In this document: positions 21,392 to 34,813 of the stretch, one piece after another
How the letters are laid out: the number at the start of each line of letters is the position of its first letter
How positions within the stretch are numbered: position 1 is the first letter of the stretch
From: Haliclona indistincta
Taxonomy: Eukaryota; Porifera; Demospongiae; Haplosclerida; Chalinidae
Reading direction: 5' to 3'
Length of the DNA stretch: 64,000 nucleotides
NCBI GenBank assembly: GCA_964017065.1
Contig: OZ024789.1
Coordinates: 2,414,657 to 2,478,656 of the forward strand
Made by a program: the position numbers and the translations under genes
Notes under the pieces: model-generated
Told to the model about the DNA's origin: nothing
The model's input: only the letters and a program-made list of their open reading frames with translations
Databases searched by the model: none

Positions 21392-21432
21392 AGGGTTGTG
21401 GTTTATCTTAGAGAGGCGGCTTCTGGTGAGAA
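21301..21432. repeat. 17-bp inverted repeat around the new first exon of truncated GRIP
   Basis: TCTCACCAGAAGCCGCC at 21301-21317 and its exact reverse complement at about 21413-21429 bracket the putative first exon. The left arm contains the splice donor. This may be a small foldback element that supplied the exon. Confidence 0.6.
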
Positions 21433-23143
21433 GTTAGCAATTTAGCTTATCTTAAGTTTTCTGTTCAATTTACTAGCATACAGTACTTCTGGCAATAGCT
21501 AGGCAGAAAATAGTCAAAATCAGTCAGTGTCTTTAAACTGTTGCTGTTTTTGTAATATTATTATTGGTACTACTCTTGCTCTTCAATGACATGCTATATA
21601 CTTTAAACAATCACATTTGCAAATCTGCTGTGTACAGGTAGTTTACTTTCTGAGATACACCAAAAACAAAAAAATTCTTCAAAATTTACACTTTCGCGTC
21701 TGTACTACCTTAAGCCATGTCCAAAACATACAAAGGACAGTGTTTGGGGGACGACTGTTGAAGTCATAGCCGCTGCTTCTTTGTTTCAGGTAGACGTTTA
21801 CATGGCAACAGAATCGTACACCCAAAGGCATCCAACATGGTTAAGATACACACCAAGGACAACAGCTACCTCACACAGTACTAAACTCATGTCTACTATC
21901 AGTTCTTATCTTAAACCAAACAAAGAATGGATAGAAATTGCTCATGTGTGCAGGTCACACTTTGACTCAATTAAACCTGTCTTACCTGTCAATCTCATAC
22001 ATCCATCTTGTCCTACATGTACTACTCCTAGCTCCTTCGACTTGAGTGATTAGACCAATACATGTACTACAAACTACACCTAGTTGTCAAAAATAAAAAA
22101 GTTGAAGGCTGCATAGATCTGCTAGTCTTACTTACAATACAATGTGACTATACCATTATATAGCTGAAACTTTAGTGAGGGTTTAAATTTGATGAATCTT
22201 GGGTAAAACGCAACTATTAAAGTTGTGAATTTGTATACTGTGTCAAGTGACATCACGTGTGCTAAATTATCAAAATTAAAACTTGCCAAATTAATGTTTC
22301 TTTCACTGATTCGCCACTATACGGTATACAATGACCAACAAATGGCCAGATTCAAGACAGCCAATGGTCACCAGACTGCCAGAGAAATTGACAAAGGCAG
22401 ATTTATATTATATTCCACACTGAGTTGCAAAATCATAGCCATTTTATGGAAACAAATTCTACCACAGTAAGCGCCCATCTTCTCAACATAATACAGATAG
22501 GTACAGGCTTAGCATAGCCCAGTCAAAGTACGTAGCTAAAACAGTCACGGTAGTCATAACAAAGCTCACTCGTTTATACAGTCTTCTCGCCAAATGTTAG
22601 AGTCACGTGAATTTATTTTCCTATGACGTAATTTTGGTGGGCAACATAGCCGCGAAATCCAGCTAGCTGGTTGGTGTAAGGACGAGCCTTTGTACGCGTT
22701 TCTTTGTGAATTACACACCGTGTACGTTTGAAAAACTTGTTTACTAAGGTTAGTTGAAGCGTCTGTGTGTGTTTTGTGTACATGTCCGAGGAATACGCGT
22801 GTGATTTGGGCTATGTTTATCTTTGTATAGCGAAATGGCGTCTAGGTAGGGCGACATGTCTGGTTTGCTGGTACATTTGAAACGCGCTGGAACAACTCTA
22901 AATTCAGGTATGTCGTAGTATAACTATTACTTTAAATGTTGCATACGTTTAAAAGCTGCTGTGTTTGTCTGCAAATGTTTTCCTCACATAAAGTAAATGT
23001 ATAATTGATTTCTATAAACAAATTAATCTGATAACAAGTCATCAACATCGTTTGTGTCATCTAATTCTTCAAATCCTGCTTCTTCCTGTGTGTCATAGTC
23101 ATCTTCACTTTCCTCTGCTAGTTCTGTTATGCTCTCAATCAAG
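21433..23143. other. region without a supported gene
   Basis: A plus-strand frame at 21781-22053 (after a TTTGTTTCAG acceptor-like site) ends with KPNKEWIEIAHVCRSHFD and a CPTC motif; it may be a terminal exon or a transposon-gene remnant. At 22857 a short frame MSGLLVHLKRAGTTLNS ends at a GTATGT donor and could be an isolated first exon; no partner was found. The rest is AT-rich. Confidence 0.35.
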
Positions 23144-24021
23144 TCAGTGTCCTCCTCGTATCCACAGCGGTTTGATTCTTGTCTGCTCTTCTGTCACATC
23201 AGGTATGCCATTTGAAGCCACCAGTTCATCTAGCTTTTCCAGAAAAAAATCGTAAACCATGGGTAAGAGGATTGCCCTTTTTTGTAGCAATATCTCACCG
23301 ACATAAACGGCAGTGTAATCCATTGCCATTGATCGGGCTTGTTGTACTGTACTAGGTTGACCTTTGCTATTTTCCTTGATCTCTTCTAGTAGCAGCTGAA
23401 GGTCAGCCTGTCTACTAGTTAGTTCTCAAAAAAATTAGTTGTGATTTATAGCAAGAGTAACATACCTTCTGCTCTGGTTGTAAGCTGATTTCGAAACCAG
23501 CTGTGTCTCTTAGGTGCTCTGTAATGCGTTCTGCATTTGGACATGGCCTTGATTGAACATGCTTGAGACAAATCCCACAAACGGGACAGTTTGCCAAGTG
23601 AGCACGTTGTACATTATATACAGTATAATAGTGGCGTGGGAAAAGGGATTGTATCTCCCTTTGTTTCGAGATCCGTAGCTTCAAAAACTACTTGTACTGT
23701 ACTATAATCTTTTGAATTGTAATGTGCAAAGCACATTTCTTCACAACCCTTCACACATCACCTAACTTCTTTCTTCTTTTTCTCCCATCTAGGTATCTGA
23801 GTAGGACCTTGGGATCTCATTAACCTATGGACGTCATCACGACATGGTCGACACACAAAATCATCTTCATTGACTCCATAATCAGCAAGAAATTCTTTAT
23901 CCTGCGTTCTCTTCCATGTACTCACTTTACTGATGTGGCTGTGATGGTGTCGGCATAGAGCACACAACTGGCCTTCCGGCTCCTCTTCTTCTGTGAAGGA
24001 TAATTGCCGTCTGGATGCCAT
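23144..24021 (-). CDS. unrecognised gene with paired-cysteine (zinc-binding-like) motifs
   Basis: Three exons on the minus strand: about 23762-24021 (MASRRQLSFTEEEEPEGQLC), about 23466-23690, and 23144-23407. Exon 1 has CALCRHHHSH and FVCRPCRD; exon 2 has CPVCGICLKHVQSRPCP; the second donor (EISLQPEQK|) and third acceptor join in phase 0. The join between exons 1 and 2 is weak: no acceptor fits the best donor, so that boundary is uncertain. Exon 3 is helical (LQLLLEEIKENSKG, LLPMVYDFFLEKLDEL) and ends early (TRIKPLWIRGGH). Similar Cys-pair proteins are common in sponge genomes and may be transposon-derived. Possibly truncated. Confidence 0.4.
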
Positions 24022-24843
24022 ACTGTGTTGATATTATATTCACAATAATGATTGATGACATTATGAAGTAGATGTTTGTGCTATAAAACCACAAATATAC
24101 CTTGTGCCAAGTTGTGTGGCTGCTTCCCTCGTTGGAAATAGTTCACGCAAGTGCAGATACAAACACGAGTAAAACTCTTTAGTCGCGCGCGGGAACAAGT
24201 CTGTATTTAGTAAAAAGCTGTGTCTACATCATTAGTTTTGTCAGCTGAAACAACAGAATAATAGTAGTGTCTGCAAATAAGTTCTGACGGCAAATGCTGC
24301 AAACAGAAAACACGAATTCTAGCAAGTATTTTATATGTTGTGCGTACAATACTTGGGAAATGCAAAGAGACGACATAGCTGAATGTAGTCTTGAAAAAAG
24401 CTAACAAATACAATGAATTATGTAAAAGTTATGCGCTGTTTTGTAGTACTGTGTAAGGAAATATTTCCACTTGAAAACGCTACGCGGTGGAAGATAAATT
24501 TGTATTGGTTTGATTGGACTTCCGGTCATTTGGCGGAACGACTGTATACAGTAGTCTCTACCATGATCTGATCTGGAACTTGAAGAATTTTAGGCGTGGT
24601 TATCACGTGATTACTATAGCAACGCTGGTGTGACGTATCACATCCGTTCGTGGAAAGAAGTCATTCCCGACTCGAAATTAAGCCACTAGCTCCCACCAAA
24701 AATACTACAAATACCGCGCACGAGTAATTGATCCGTTTTATCAACAGCTTAGTACAGTCTATCATTCTCTAACTGCTAGTTGAGGGTAAAAGCCGTTTTA
24801 GCGAGAAGCCGAGAACCTTGAGAGAACCTGGAATTGCAAAATC
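24022..24843. promoter_or_regulatory. divergent upstream region between two genes
   Basis: No reading frame is supported. It lies between the minus-strand gene starting at 24021 and the caspase-like gene starting at 24844, so both promoters must be here. No clear TATA box was found. Confidence 0.35.
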
Positions 24844-26997
24844 ATGCAGCTTATCAGTGATCAGTGAGTGGCTTTTTGCATTGCCAGCAACGTACAGTAT
24901 TGTATTCATGCAGGATATGGACCATATGGACACCAGTCTCGACCGTGTTAGTTGTGGTATTGTTGACTTTGCCGTTGGGGCGCTACTGCTGGAATAGATA
25001 CAGGTATACACGTGCACTGCAAGCTGCTTTCAGTATTATTGCGACTCTTACATGTTTGTTTCTTACAGGAAGTACCGAGAAGCCTACTTAGTCCTGCTTG
25101 ATAAATATAAGAAAGAAGTCGAGGATGTGTTACGTGAGAACGCTACATGTAAAGGTCTTGCCGTGGTGATAGGCGTAGGCACAAAATCAATTTGGGGTGT
25201 TAAGAAAGATGTTGAGATGATGACCAAAGCATTCCAGAGTCTCGATGTTGCTGTAATAACAAAAGAGGACATTGGCTATAGTGATCTTCAAGCACTTATC
25301 GATGCTGTAGCAAGGTACGAGTATAAGCCTACAGTGAAAGTAATTGCTTTCTATATGGCTGGACATGGCAAAAAATCTTTTTGGCACAAAACGCTTGGAT
25401 TTGTAACTGCAGATGATAAATTACTGGACTTGGACAAATATGTGTTTTCAAAGTTTCACACTTCTAGAGTTAAAACCATTAAACGACTGTTCTTCCTAGA
25501 CATATGTCGTGGACCGAAAGTAGAAAATGCTAGATGGCCGAATTCGAATTTCTTCACGAAATGGTTCTTTGCATCAAGATCGACTATGCCTATTCTATCA
25601 CATCTAGTAGCAGCCATTCCTGTTAAAGGAAATTGTTTGATAGCATATTCGGGCATTGATGGCTATGCTGTAGCAGGTGATCCTAATGGGGGGTTCTGGA
25701 CAAGAAATCTTAAACATCATATTGTTCAAGATAAAGACATCTTTCTGGTACTAGCTGACACATGGAATGACACTGTAGAACTGACAAAAGAAGAAAATCT
25801 GAAAACTCAAGGAAAAGAAGTAGTATATTCCCTTCAAGGACCATCTTTGCATGCTTGCATTGGACCTTTAAATCTTAAAAGTAAGTTAATTGCATCATGA
25901 ATTGTGCAATCTGTATACTGTATGCAGATATTGATGGACTTTCAGTAAGAAAAGATGGTCCTGCCCCAACTGGTATAATTAAATTTTATTAGTGCAGCAT
26001 GAGTAATAAAAATCATTTATATTTTATTGTGTAGATGTTGATCAGAATGCTGCACACAATATTGGGGCTACGGAACCTCGTAAGAATAATTTTTAGCTAT
26101 AATAATTATATTTTTATACAGGCGAACCAGCTGTGTCTCAAAGTCACGAGGCAACCCCTCCACCTTTATCAAGGAGTAATGGTATAAATGAGCTGCTTAT
26201 CATCACTATAATTATGACACAATATACAATATTTGTGCAGGTGGACCAAATATGTCTAAACACCGTGGAGTGACTATACCACTGGCAAAAGGAATTGGAT
26301 TTCAGGCACCACGTAAGAGTTATTTTTTGTAGCTATTATAATTATTTTTTATACATCCAGGCAAACCAGCTGTGTCTCAAAGTTGCGAGGCAACCCCTCC
26401 ACCTTTACCAAGCAGTAATGGTATAAATGAGCTGCTCATCAGCAAAAACCGTGAAGAGACTCCTGTTCATAGCCATGCCCAGTCAGGTAGCTACTATGCT
26501 CAAACCTTTATTACTATCAATAACTCGCAGTAACTTGATAAATTATTTTAGGTACTCCTGAAGTACTTTGGTGTCAAACTCCACCATGTAAGATCATCCC
26601 AGTTCAAACTCGACTATAAAGTTTATGTACTACCATTATACAGGTCAAACAACTGAGTTGCTGAACACTTCTGGTAATAAAATAATATATAAAATTATTA
26701 TGCATAATAAGTCTCACTTTTTCTGACATAGGTTGTATATTATACCACCATAAAATTAAAGTAAAATATCCTGATGGAGGATATTTAAAATCGCCAGAAG
26801 TCATGCTCAGAGTATATGGGTGGAATAAAGTTGATGGAAAAAAGTCGTGTTACACAAAAGAAAGTGATACTAAGGACTTCAACGAAGAGGAACTTGTGGC
26901 TGAGGCGCATCTACAAAATTTTGCTAAGCCTGGTGCTCGTGTTAAAATTGATCATGAAGTCACAGAACTAGTCAACCGAACACTAGACTACAAGTAA
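24844..26997 (+). CDS. membrane-anchored caspase-like (C14 family) protein with extra C-terminal region
   Basis: Eleven exons: 24844-24863, 24914-25003, 25069-25880, 25928-25972, 26035-26079, 26122-26181, 26241-26312, 26361-26486, 26552-26587, 26644-26673, 26732-26997; 533 residues. The start (MQLISDQIWT) is followed by a membrane span near residues 12-30 (VSTVLVVVLLTLPLG). The p20-like domain follows: beta strand GLAVVIGVG, then FYMAGHGKK with the catalytic His, and RLFFLDICRG with the catalytic Cys. The D-x-C form is that of metacaspases and paracaspases; animal caspases have QACxG. Residues about 305-445 are a low-complexity linker built from short exons; exons 6 and 8 are duplicates (PAVSQS.EATPPPL). 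The last exon encodes an 88-residue basic region (YHHKIKVKYPDGGYLKSPEV) without a known match. It is probably a type I or II anchored protease or signalling protein; substrates unknown. Confidence 0.75.
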
Positions 26998-27581
26998 TAG
27001 TTTCTTGCTGCATGGTGGTGTACATGTACTATATTTATTTATACATGTAAATGTCAATTATCTTAGTAAGTGATCAATCAGAGAGAGTGCATGATGGCTA
27101 CCAAAAGGCCTAGGGTTATAGAGAGTGATAATGAAGTAACACCTTCTCCTTCAGTATTGGAATAGCAGCACTTGCACTGCTATATGCTTCATTCTCACAA
27201 CTAAAGGTGTGGGGGAATGTTGTATTGTAGAAACATAATTATTTCTGAACAGCAGCAAGGTATTAAGTCAGCCTCTACAATAGCTAGTAGCAGTAAACAC
27301 ATTCCAAAGTTAACCCCAAATGCAGCTTAATTTCCTTTTCAGTGACTTCACATACACACCTGGTTCAACCAGACCATCACTAACACTAAACCCAAGATCA
27401 GAACCAACTGATTTAGACAAGTTCACTACAATCGTCTCCACCCTCAGGGTGTATCACATAATAATTACAAATGCAGTATGTTGAATGTGAATATATCAGT
27501 TTGTCTGTCATTACCATAAACAGTATAATGAAGGAGAGATGAGAACATGAGTCATGAGTGAGTAAGTCAATAGTTGTGATA
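26998..27581. other. intergenic with a GRIP exon remnant
   Basis: 27341-27445 is a decayed copy of the beginning of the PDZ7-coding part of the large GRIP exon, lying 3' of the GRIP stop codon, as in each tandem unit at 10.8 kb. A short frame at 27091 is not supported as a gene. Confidence 0.5.
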
Positions 27582-30500
27582 TCAGCTGGACTGTGTCAGA
27601 GAGAGAGGTGTGTCGATGCTGGCGGCACCATTGATGGCAGCTAGTTGACCTGATGCAAGAGGGTTCCTAGCCACAGTGAGAATGAGGTCATCTCCACATT
27701 CCTTCAGTATGGGCAGTACAGCACAGCAATCCATGTCCTCCACTACTATATCATTCACCTGCAGATAGACAAGGCATGAAACTCTAAGTATTATAGCTAA
27801 CAACTGTGCAGTGTTGTTGTCTAATAGTGCGTTTACACTAGCAACTTGAACTGTGCCAGACTGGTGTAGTTTTATCTTTAAAGGTTGATAGTAGTACAAC
27901 AACTGGCAATACCCAAGTAATAGTCGCTCTATTACTTTGAAAATAAAATTAAACTATTCTGGTCCAGTTCTAAAGTTGCTAGTGTAAACGCACTATAAGG
28001 CACAAAATGAAGGGATTGCTCAAGAGGACAAAGCCTCAATTAAGCTAACCAGTTCCAAGTACAAGTAAACAGAGAGTTAGGCAGGCATAATGTAAAACCA
28101 AACACACCCAAGCAGCCTGTAACAACAACAACAACACATTCCAGGACAAACCCAAAGACAGGCAGCTGGTATAACTACACATGAACAGGTACAACTAAGT
28201 GTAAACAAGTCATCTAAGTCACAAACAATTAATCTAACACACCTTAATGATCCTATCATAGGGCAGTAGTAGACCACTCTCATCAGCTGGGCTGCCTGGT
28301 TTCAGTGACTTCACATACACACCAGGTTCAACCAGACCATCACTAACACTGAACCCAAGATCAGAACCAACTGATTTAGACAAGTTGACTACAATCGTCT
28401 CCAGTCTAGCAGGTGTCAAGATCTCCTTAGCAACCTGTCGAAGCTGCTCCTTCATCTGTGAAGTAATCGCCTGCTTCTTTGAGGGCTCAGAGTCACTGTC
28501 TTGATCAGAAGAGCCAGGCTCAGCTAGCTTGTTGAGCGTCGCTATGAAATGCTTGCTGTTCATAATCGTACCTTCGAGTTCCTTAATGATAGCCTCCTCC
28601 ATTCCCTTGGCTGGTTCTCTGCTGCCTGCTGCTATTACTGTACCTGCCGGAGGCCGGTCGGTGTCTTGACTATGTGGATCAGGAGATGGCTTCATCCAGA
28701 TGCCTCCTGAAGAATTTGTACTTGACATGCGAGGAAAAGTGGAGGTCCAATCTGATTGGTCGGATGAGTTGTCATGGTGATGATCTAGGCTAGAGTGGTT
28801 TCTACCGGCAGTACCATAGCGTCTGTTGTGCCGTGGTAATCTCTCGTCGAGAGGCGCGGATTCTTCATCAGTCGTCTCGGTAAGCGAGAGTCTATTACCC
28901 CAAGTAGGTACTTCATTAGTTGACTGCCCAATCGTTCTCACACCAGAACCACGGCCCGGGCTCCCTCTCTCTTTAGCTGGGCTGTTCCTTCCTCGTCCAG
29001 TTGGGCTGTGTCTGTGTTTTCCACTTGGACTGAGCCGGCCGGGTGTTGTCAAACTGGTTAAGAGAGCTTCATCTTCACTCTCCTGTACACCTCCTGATGT
29101 CGACAGTGAGCTCAATCGGCCGTTTCTTCCGCCATATCTGCTCGAGTGAGGTATTGACTGGTTTGAGGAATGGAAGTCGGAGGAACTGAGACCGGACTCA
29201 CTCATCTGAGACATTCTGCCTGATCTAAAGCTGTTCATGTAAGGTAGTCTAGAGCGACTGAACTGATTCTTAGACAGCGACTTGTTATACTGCAAGTGAG
29301 ATAAGAGAAGCAATAATTTATGTCACTGGTACATAATACCCACTCTCTCACTCTACTACTTCTTTTCTACTCACTCACCTTTCCATGCCTTCCTGCTCTT
29401 CCTGTAGAAATCGAAGAAAATTTAAAATCGTACACTTGGTTCGCAAGCACACTCACTCACTCACTCACACACCCACCCACTCACTCACTCACCCACCCAC
29501 CCACTCACTCACCCACCCACTCACTCACTCACACACCCACTTACCCTTACTCCTTCTGACTCCTTTGCTGATCTTCAGAGTGACCTGGTCACCTGATGCC
29601 TTCAGCATTCTCACAGCATCGTCTAGTGTCTTCTCAAACAAGCTCTCTCCATTGATAGCAAGAATACGATATCCCTGTCTGAGAGTCCCTGTCCTGTAGA
29701 GAACAAGAAAAGCATCATACGTGTATCAGCATAATAGCAAAATACTAGTGCAATACACATCAATACATGGAACCTCTTATTGCTTAGCGGACACTCTATT
29801 AATAATGATGCGTTTATACTAGCAACTTTAGAACTGGACCAGACAATTTATATTCAAAGTTTGGAGTAACTAGTACTTGGGTAGTGCCAGTTGTTGTACT
29901 ACTATCAAACTTTAAGAGTAAAACTACACCAGTCTGGCGCAGTTCTGAAGTTGCTATAGTGTAAACGTTTTATAATAACGGACAATATTTTGATCCCAAT
30001 GGTGTCCGCCTTAGAGAAGGTTAGCGGCAACTATACGTAAAGTGGTATAACATCGTTCACATGTATCTATTCAGAGCTTTAGAGCTTACAGCTACAGCTA
30101 GATTTAGCTCTTAATACACTAGTCAATCACATACAGTGTGTTGCTATGCATACACTCACTTGTCAGCCACGCCCCCTGGCTTGATGTAGGATATCACAAT
30201 AGGTTTACCAGGATGATCAGATCCTGAACACAACACAAGACATAATGTGTTTTAAATGTAGGCAGTTTAAACATGGTTGAATCTACCTTCTAATCGAATT
30301 CCTAAGCTTGAACCCTCTCGATCAAGAACCACTGAGAATATGACAGCATCTGCCTTAGGTTGAACCTGAGCTTGCTGACTGGTGACTATGAGAGAGATAG
30401 GGGGAGGGAGGGAAGAAGAGAGGGAGGGAGGAGGGAGAGAGAGGGTGGAGGGGGAGAGGGAGGGGGGAAGAGAGAGGGAGGGTGGAGGGGGAAAGGGAGG

Positions 30501-33500
30501 GAGAGAGAGAGAGAGAGTGGGAGGAGGGAGGGTGGAGGGAGAGAGGGAGGGAGAGAGAGAGAGTGGGAGGAGGGAGGGTGGAGGGAGAGAGGGAGGGAGA
30601 GAGAGAGTGGGAGGAGGGAGGGTGGAGGGGGAGAGGGAGGGAGAGAGAGAGTGGGAGGAGGGAGAGAGGCAGGGTGGAGGAGGGAGGGAGAGGGGGAGGA
30701 AGGGAGGGGGAAAGTGGGAGAGAAGGAGGAGGGGAAGAGGGAAAGAGACTAAAAATGTCATGCGAGCTGCTTGCTTTACTATACCAGACTATGCTATACA
30801 TGCATGCACATTGTGCAAACAAAACTGGAACTTGATTTCTCACATTAACTTATTAATTTTTACACATTACTCATGCTTTAAGTACAGCGGTTTTCCTGCT
30901 TCTTGCAATTGTAAAGCGTAGACCGTAGAGCGTCACCTCGTGCACTAATGTGTGAAGGCATTGTTATCTTATTCATACGATTGAGGATGATCAAAGAGTT
31001 CACACGTCAGTGCATGAGGTGACGCTCTACGGTCTACGCTTTACTATTGCAAGAAGTAGGAAAACTGCTGTACAGTGGTTTCACTACATCTTGCAGCAAC
31101 TTGACTCTTAGTTTTGAACTTTTGACAAACAGACTACAAGGACTGTTAATTAGTGGTCAACACCACACCTCTCCCTATACTAGCATGTATAGGGAGAGGT
31201 GTGGTGTTGACTACCAATACAGTCTGTTTGTCAAAACTGATACAGCGGTTTTATTTCTCCTTGCAACAGCCACAAAAGCATAAAGCGTCATCCGTGCCTT
31301 ATTTGGAAGGTTTATTACATTGCGTGATTCAGATTGAACACGGTTCACGCTCTACGCTTCATGCTCTACGTGTGAAAGATGTAATAAAACCGCTGTAGTC
31401 AAGTTTGCTGCAATCAGCTGTAGAGAGTAAACTGTGTTCAATCTAAATCACGCAATGTAATAAACCTTCCAAATAAGGCACGGATCACGCTTTTGTGGCT
31501 GTTGCAAGGAGCAATAAACCGCTGTAACAGTAATCAAAGGCTAAGAACAATTAAGATCACACACTCACTGAAGCTGCTCAAGCTGTCTCTTCTCATTGCT
31601 AATGTGATAATGTTGCCGGTGTTCTTGAGCAGGTTAGCTGCGTCTATAGGAGCTGAACTTTCCAGAGAGTGTCCGTCGATTGCTAGGATAGCGTCACCCG
31701 GCTGTAGTGAGCCCATACGATGAGCCACACCCCCTTTCTTGAGATCAGCAATCCACAGGTCACCTAGCTTGTCTCCTCCAATGGAAATACCCAGGTTGAG
31801 GCAACCAGTTCGGACCAGTTTAACATCAAAAACTCCAGCAGTGGGATTCACCGCATCTGCGAGAAAGAAAAAAATACAATTTTTTTTGTAAATCAAATTA
31901 AAAATTGATGTGACAGTCACATAAAATTACAAAGCTGAAAAATAGCAACATGTACGTATTTTCTTTGCTCACCAGAAACGTCGAATTCCACTTCCATAGT
32001 GATGTAGTCACCAGCCTCCTGGACCAGTTTGACAGCTTGTTGAAGAGAAGCTCCTTCCATGTGGTCTTCATTGATAGTTAGTATCCTATCACCAACCTGT
32101 AACTGACCAAGACTTGAGAGAGGTAGGAAGGGGGAGAGAGAAGGAGGGAAGGAGGGAGAGAAAGAAGGAGGTAGGGAGAGAAGGAGGGAGGGAGGGAGGG
32201 AGAGAAGGAGGGAGAGAAAGAAGGAAAAAGGAGAGATGAAGAAGGGGAGGGTGAGATAAAAGGAACGAGTTGATAAGTGAGTGAGTAAGTGAGTGAGTGA
32301 GTAAGTGAGTGAGTGAGTGAGTGAGTGAATAAGTGAGTAAGTGAGTGAGTGAGTGAGTGAGTGAGTGAGTGAGTGAGTATGTGAGTTAGTGAGTGAGTGA
32401 GTGAGTAAGTGAGTAAGTGAGTGAGTGAGTAAGTGAGTGAGTGAGTGAGTGAGTGAGTAAGTGAGTGAGTGAGTGAGTGAGTGAGTGAGTAAGTGAGTAA
32501 GTGAGTGAGTGAGTGAGTGAGTGAGTGAGTGAGTGAGTGAGTGAGTGAGTGAGTATGTGAGTTAGTGAGTGAGTGAGTGAGGTTCCTTACATTCCAGCTG
32601 GTCCATCAGGATCAATGCTCGCCACAGTGATAGGCACAGACCCATACTCGGTCACACCTCCCTGAAGGCTCATACCAAACCCTATCGAGTCGGCAGTTAG
32701 ACTGATCACCATCGTCTCAGGATGACAGAGGACATTGGTAGTACCCAGCGAGGGAATGGAGGGCCCTGAGAGGAGACAGATGATGAATATATAGTACATG
32801 TATGCTATGACATTCATTCACTCATTCATTCACCCACCCACCCAACCCACTCACCCACCCACCCACCCACTCTCTCTCTCACTCACATTGTGATGGTCTC
32901 CTCATTGATCCTCCTGGTAATGGTGTAATCATTGACACTCTGGAAGAAGCATCACTCATACCTACAGTACATACAACATGCAACATGCATTAGAACAGAG
33001 TGAACCAGAACAACACATCTAGTAGAGCTACATGTACCGGTCATAAAGACCATGCTTGTGCTATAGTAAACAGCATCTTGGTTAGACACAGTACAAGTTT
33101 TATAGACTAGACAACTAGTATAATCAAGACAAGCCTTGCTGTAGGAGGCATTAGAGACTCTAGAGCTAGACTGCAGATTTTGATACATTGCAGAGACCAC
33201 TCTATTTGCGGTATTCTTGTTAAAGATTTCACTCAATGCACACTCACTCACTCACTCACTCACACCCACCCACCTGTGAAAGGTACATGTAATAGTACTC
33301 TACTCTTTTTACTTCAGCATTACAAGAACAAGGTATGTGTGTGTCTAGCCTCGTCCCCTGCCATTAATTTTCGCAACGAAACGAACGAATAAGCGAAAAT
33401 TAAGGCCTGGTATCTATTGCATGGGTAATTGTGCGCATGCGCTACCTATGAAAACACGTGGCTTGCCTACTGATTGTCGATACAGGGCTGTACAAGGCCT

Positions 33501-34037
33501 GCTGTGCACAGCGTTGCTGTAGTTACGCTGATGACGAATGCAGCAACGTGGTAGACGCCAGATACTGGGTTTTCGAAGATACTCTGTGAACGATTGTATT
33601 TCAAACATGTCAGCACAGAGTCACCATACACAGTAGAGACCGCGCTCGTAGAGAAGACACAGACAGGACTTCGCTGCTCGTACTTGAGCACTAGATCCGC
33701 TTCTACAGGTTGCAACGCAGACAGTAGGCCTCTTAGAGCGCCATTTTCACGTGAATATACGGGCTAATATCACAAACAAATATTCAAGTGTGAACGGATT
33801 CCCCAGATTCTGGGGAATCATGGCGAATGGTAAAAGGTCACCCTTGCAATAGATACCAGGCCCTTTTTTCGCGCTTCCGTTTTCGTTCGTCCGTTTCGTA
33901 AGCGAAAAAATTTGGCCTGGGGACGAGGCTAGTGTGTGTCAGATTGAAATCGTCAGTATGTGCGTGCGTGTGTGTGTGTGTGTGTGAGTCTGTGAGTATG
34001 TGTGTGTGTGTGTGAGTATGTGTGTGTGTGTGTGTGA

Positions 34038-34118
<81 letters not shown>

Positions 34119-34754
34119 TGTGTGTGTCTCACCATCATCTATAGTAGGTGTGAAGGCAGGTCGATCGGGAAAATTATGGTACGGTATGATTTCTAGTCTG
34201 ACATTGATGTCTGAGTCTGAGAGAAGAAGACTAGCCTCCTGTACTGTCCTGCCAGCCATAGGGTAGCTGTTGATAGAGAGGAGCTGATCACCAACATGGA
34301 GGGCGCCGCTTCTACAAGAGAGAGAAAGGAATGATTGCTGTGAGTGAGTGAGTGAGTGAGTGAGTAAGTGGGTGAGTGGGTGAGTGAGTGAGTGAGTGGG
34401 TGAGAGAGTGAGTGAGTGAGTGAGTGAGAGAGAGAGTGGGTGAGTAAGAGAGTGGGTGAGTGAGTGAGTGAGTGAGTGAGAGAGTGGGTGAGAGAGTGAG
34501 TGAGTGAGTGAGAGAGAGAGTGGGTGAGTAAGAGAGTGGGTGAGTGAGTGAGTGAGTGAGAGAGTGGGTGAGTGAGAGAGCGGGTGAGTGAGTGGGTGAG
34601 TGAGAGAGTGGGTGAGTGAGAGAGTGGATAAGTGAGTAAGTTCGTCAAACCTGTCCGCTATACCAGCATCTCTAATTCTTGATATCCACAGAGGACTGCC
34701 AGGAGAGGATGAGCCTGAGGGAAAGAGATAATGAGAGAGAGAGAGGGAGGGAGG

Positions 34755-34813
<59 letters not shown>

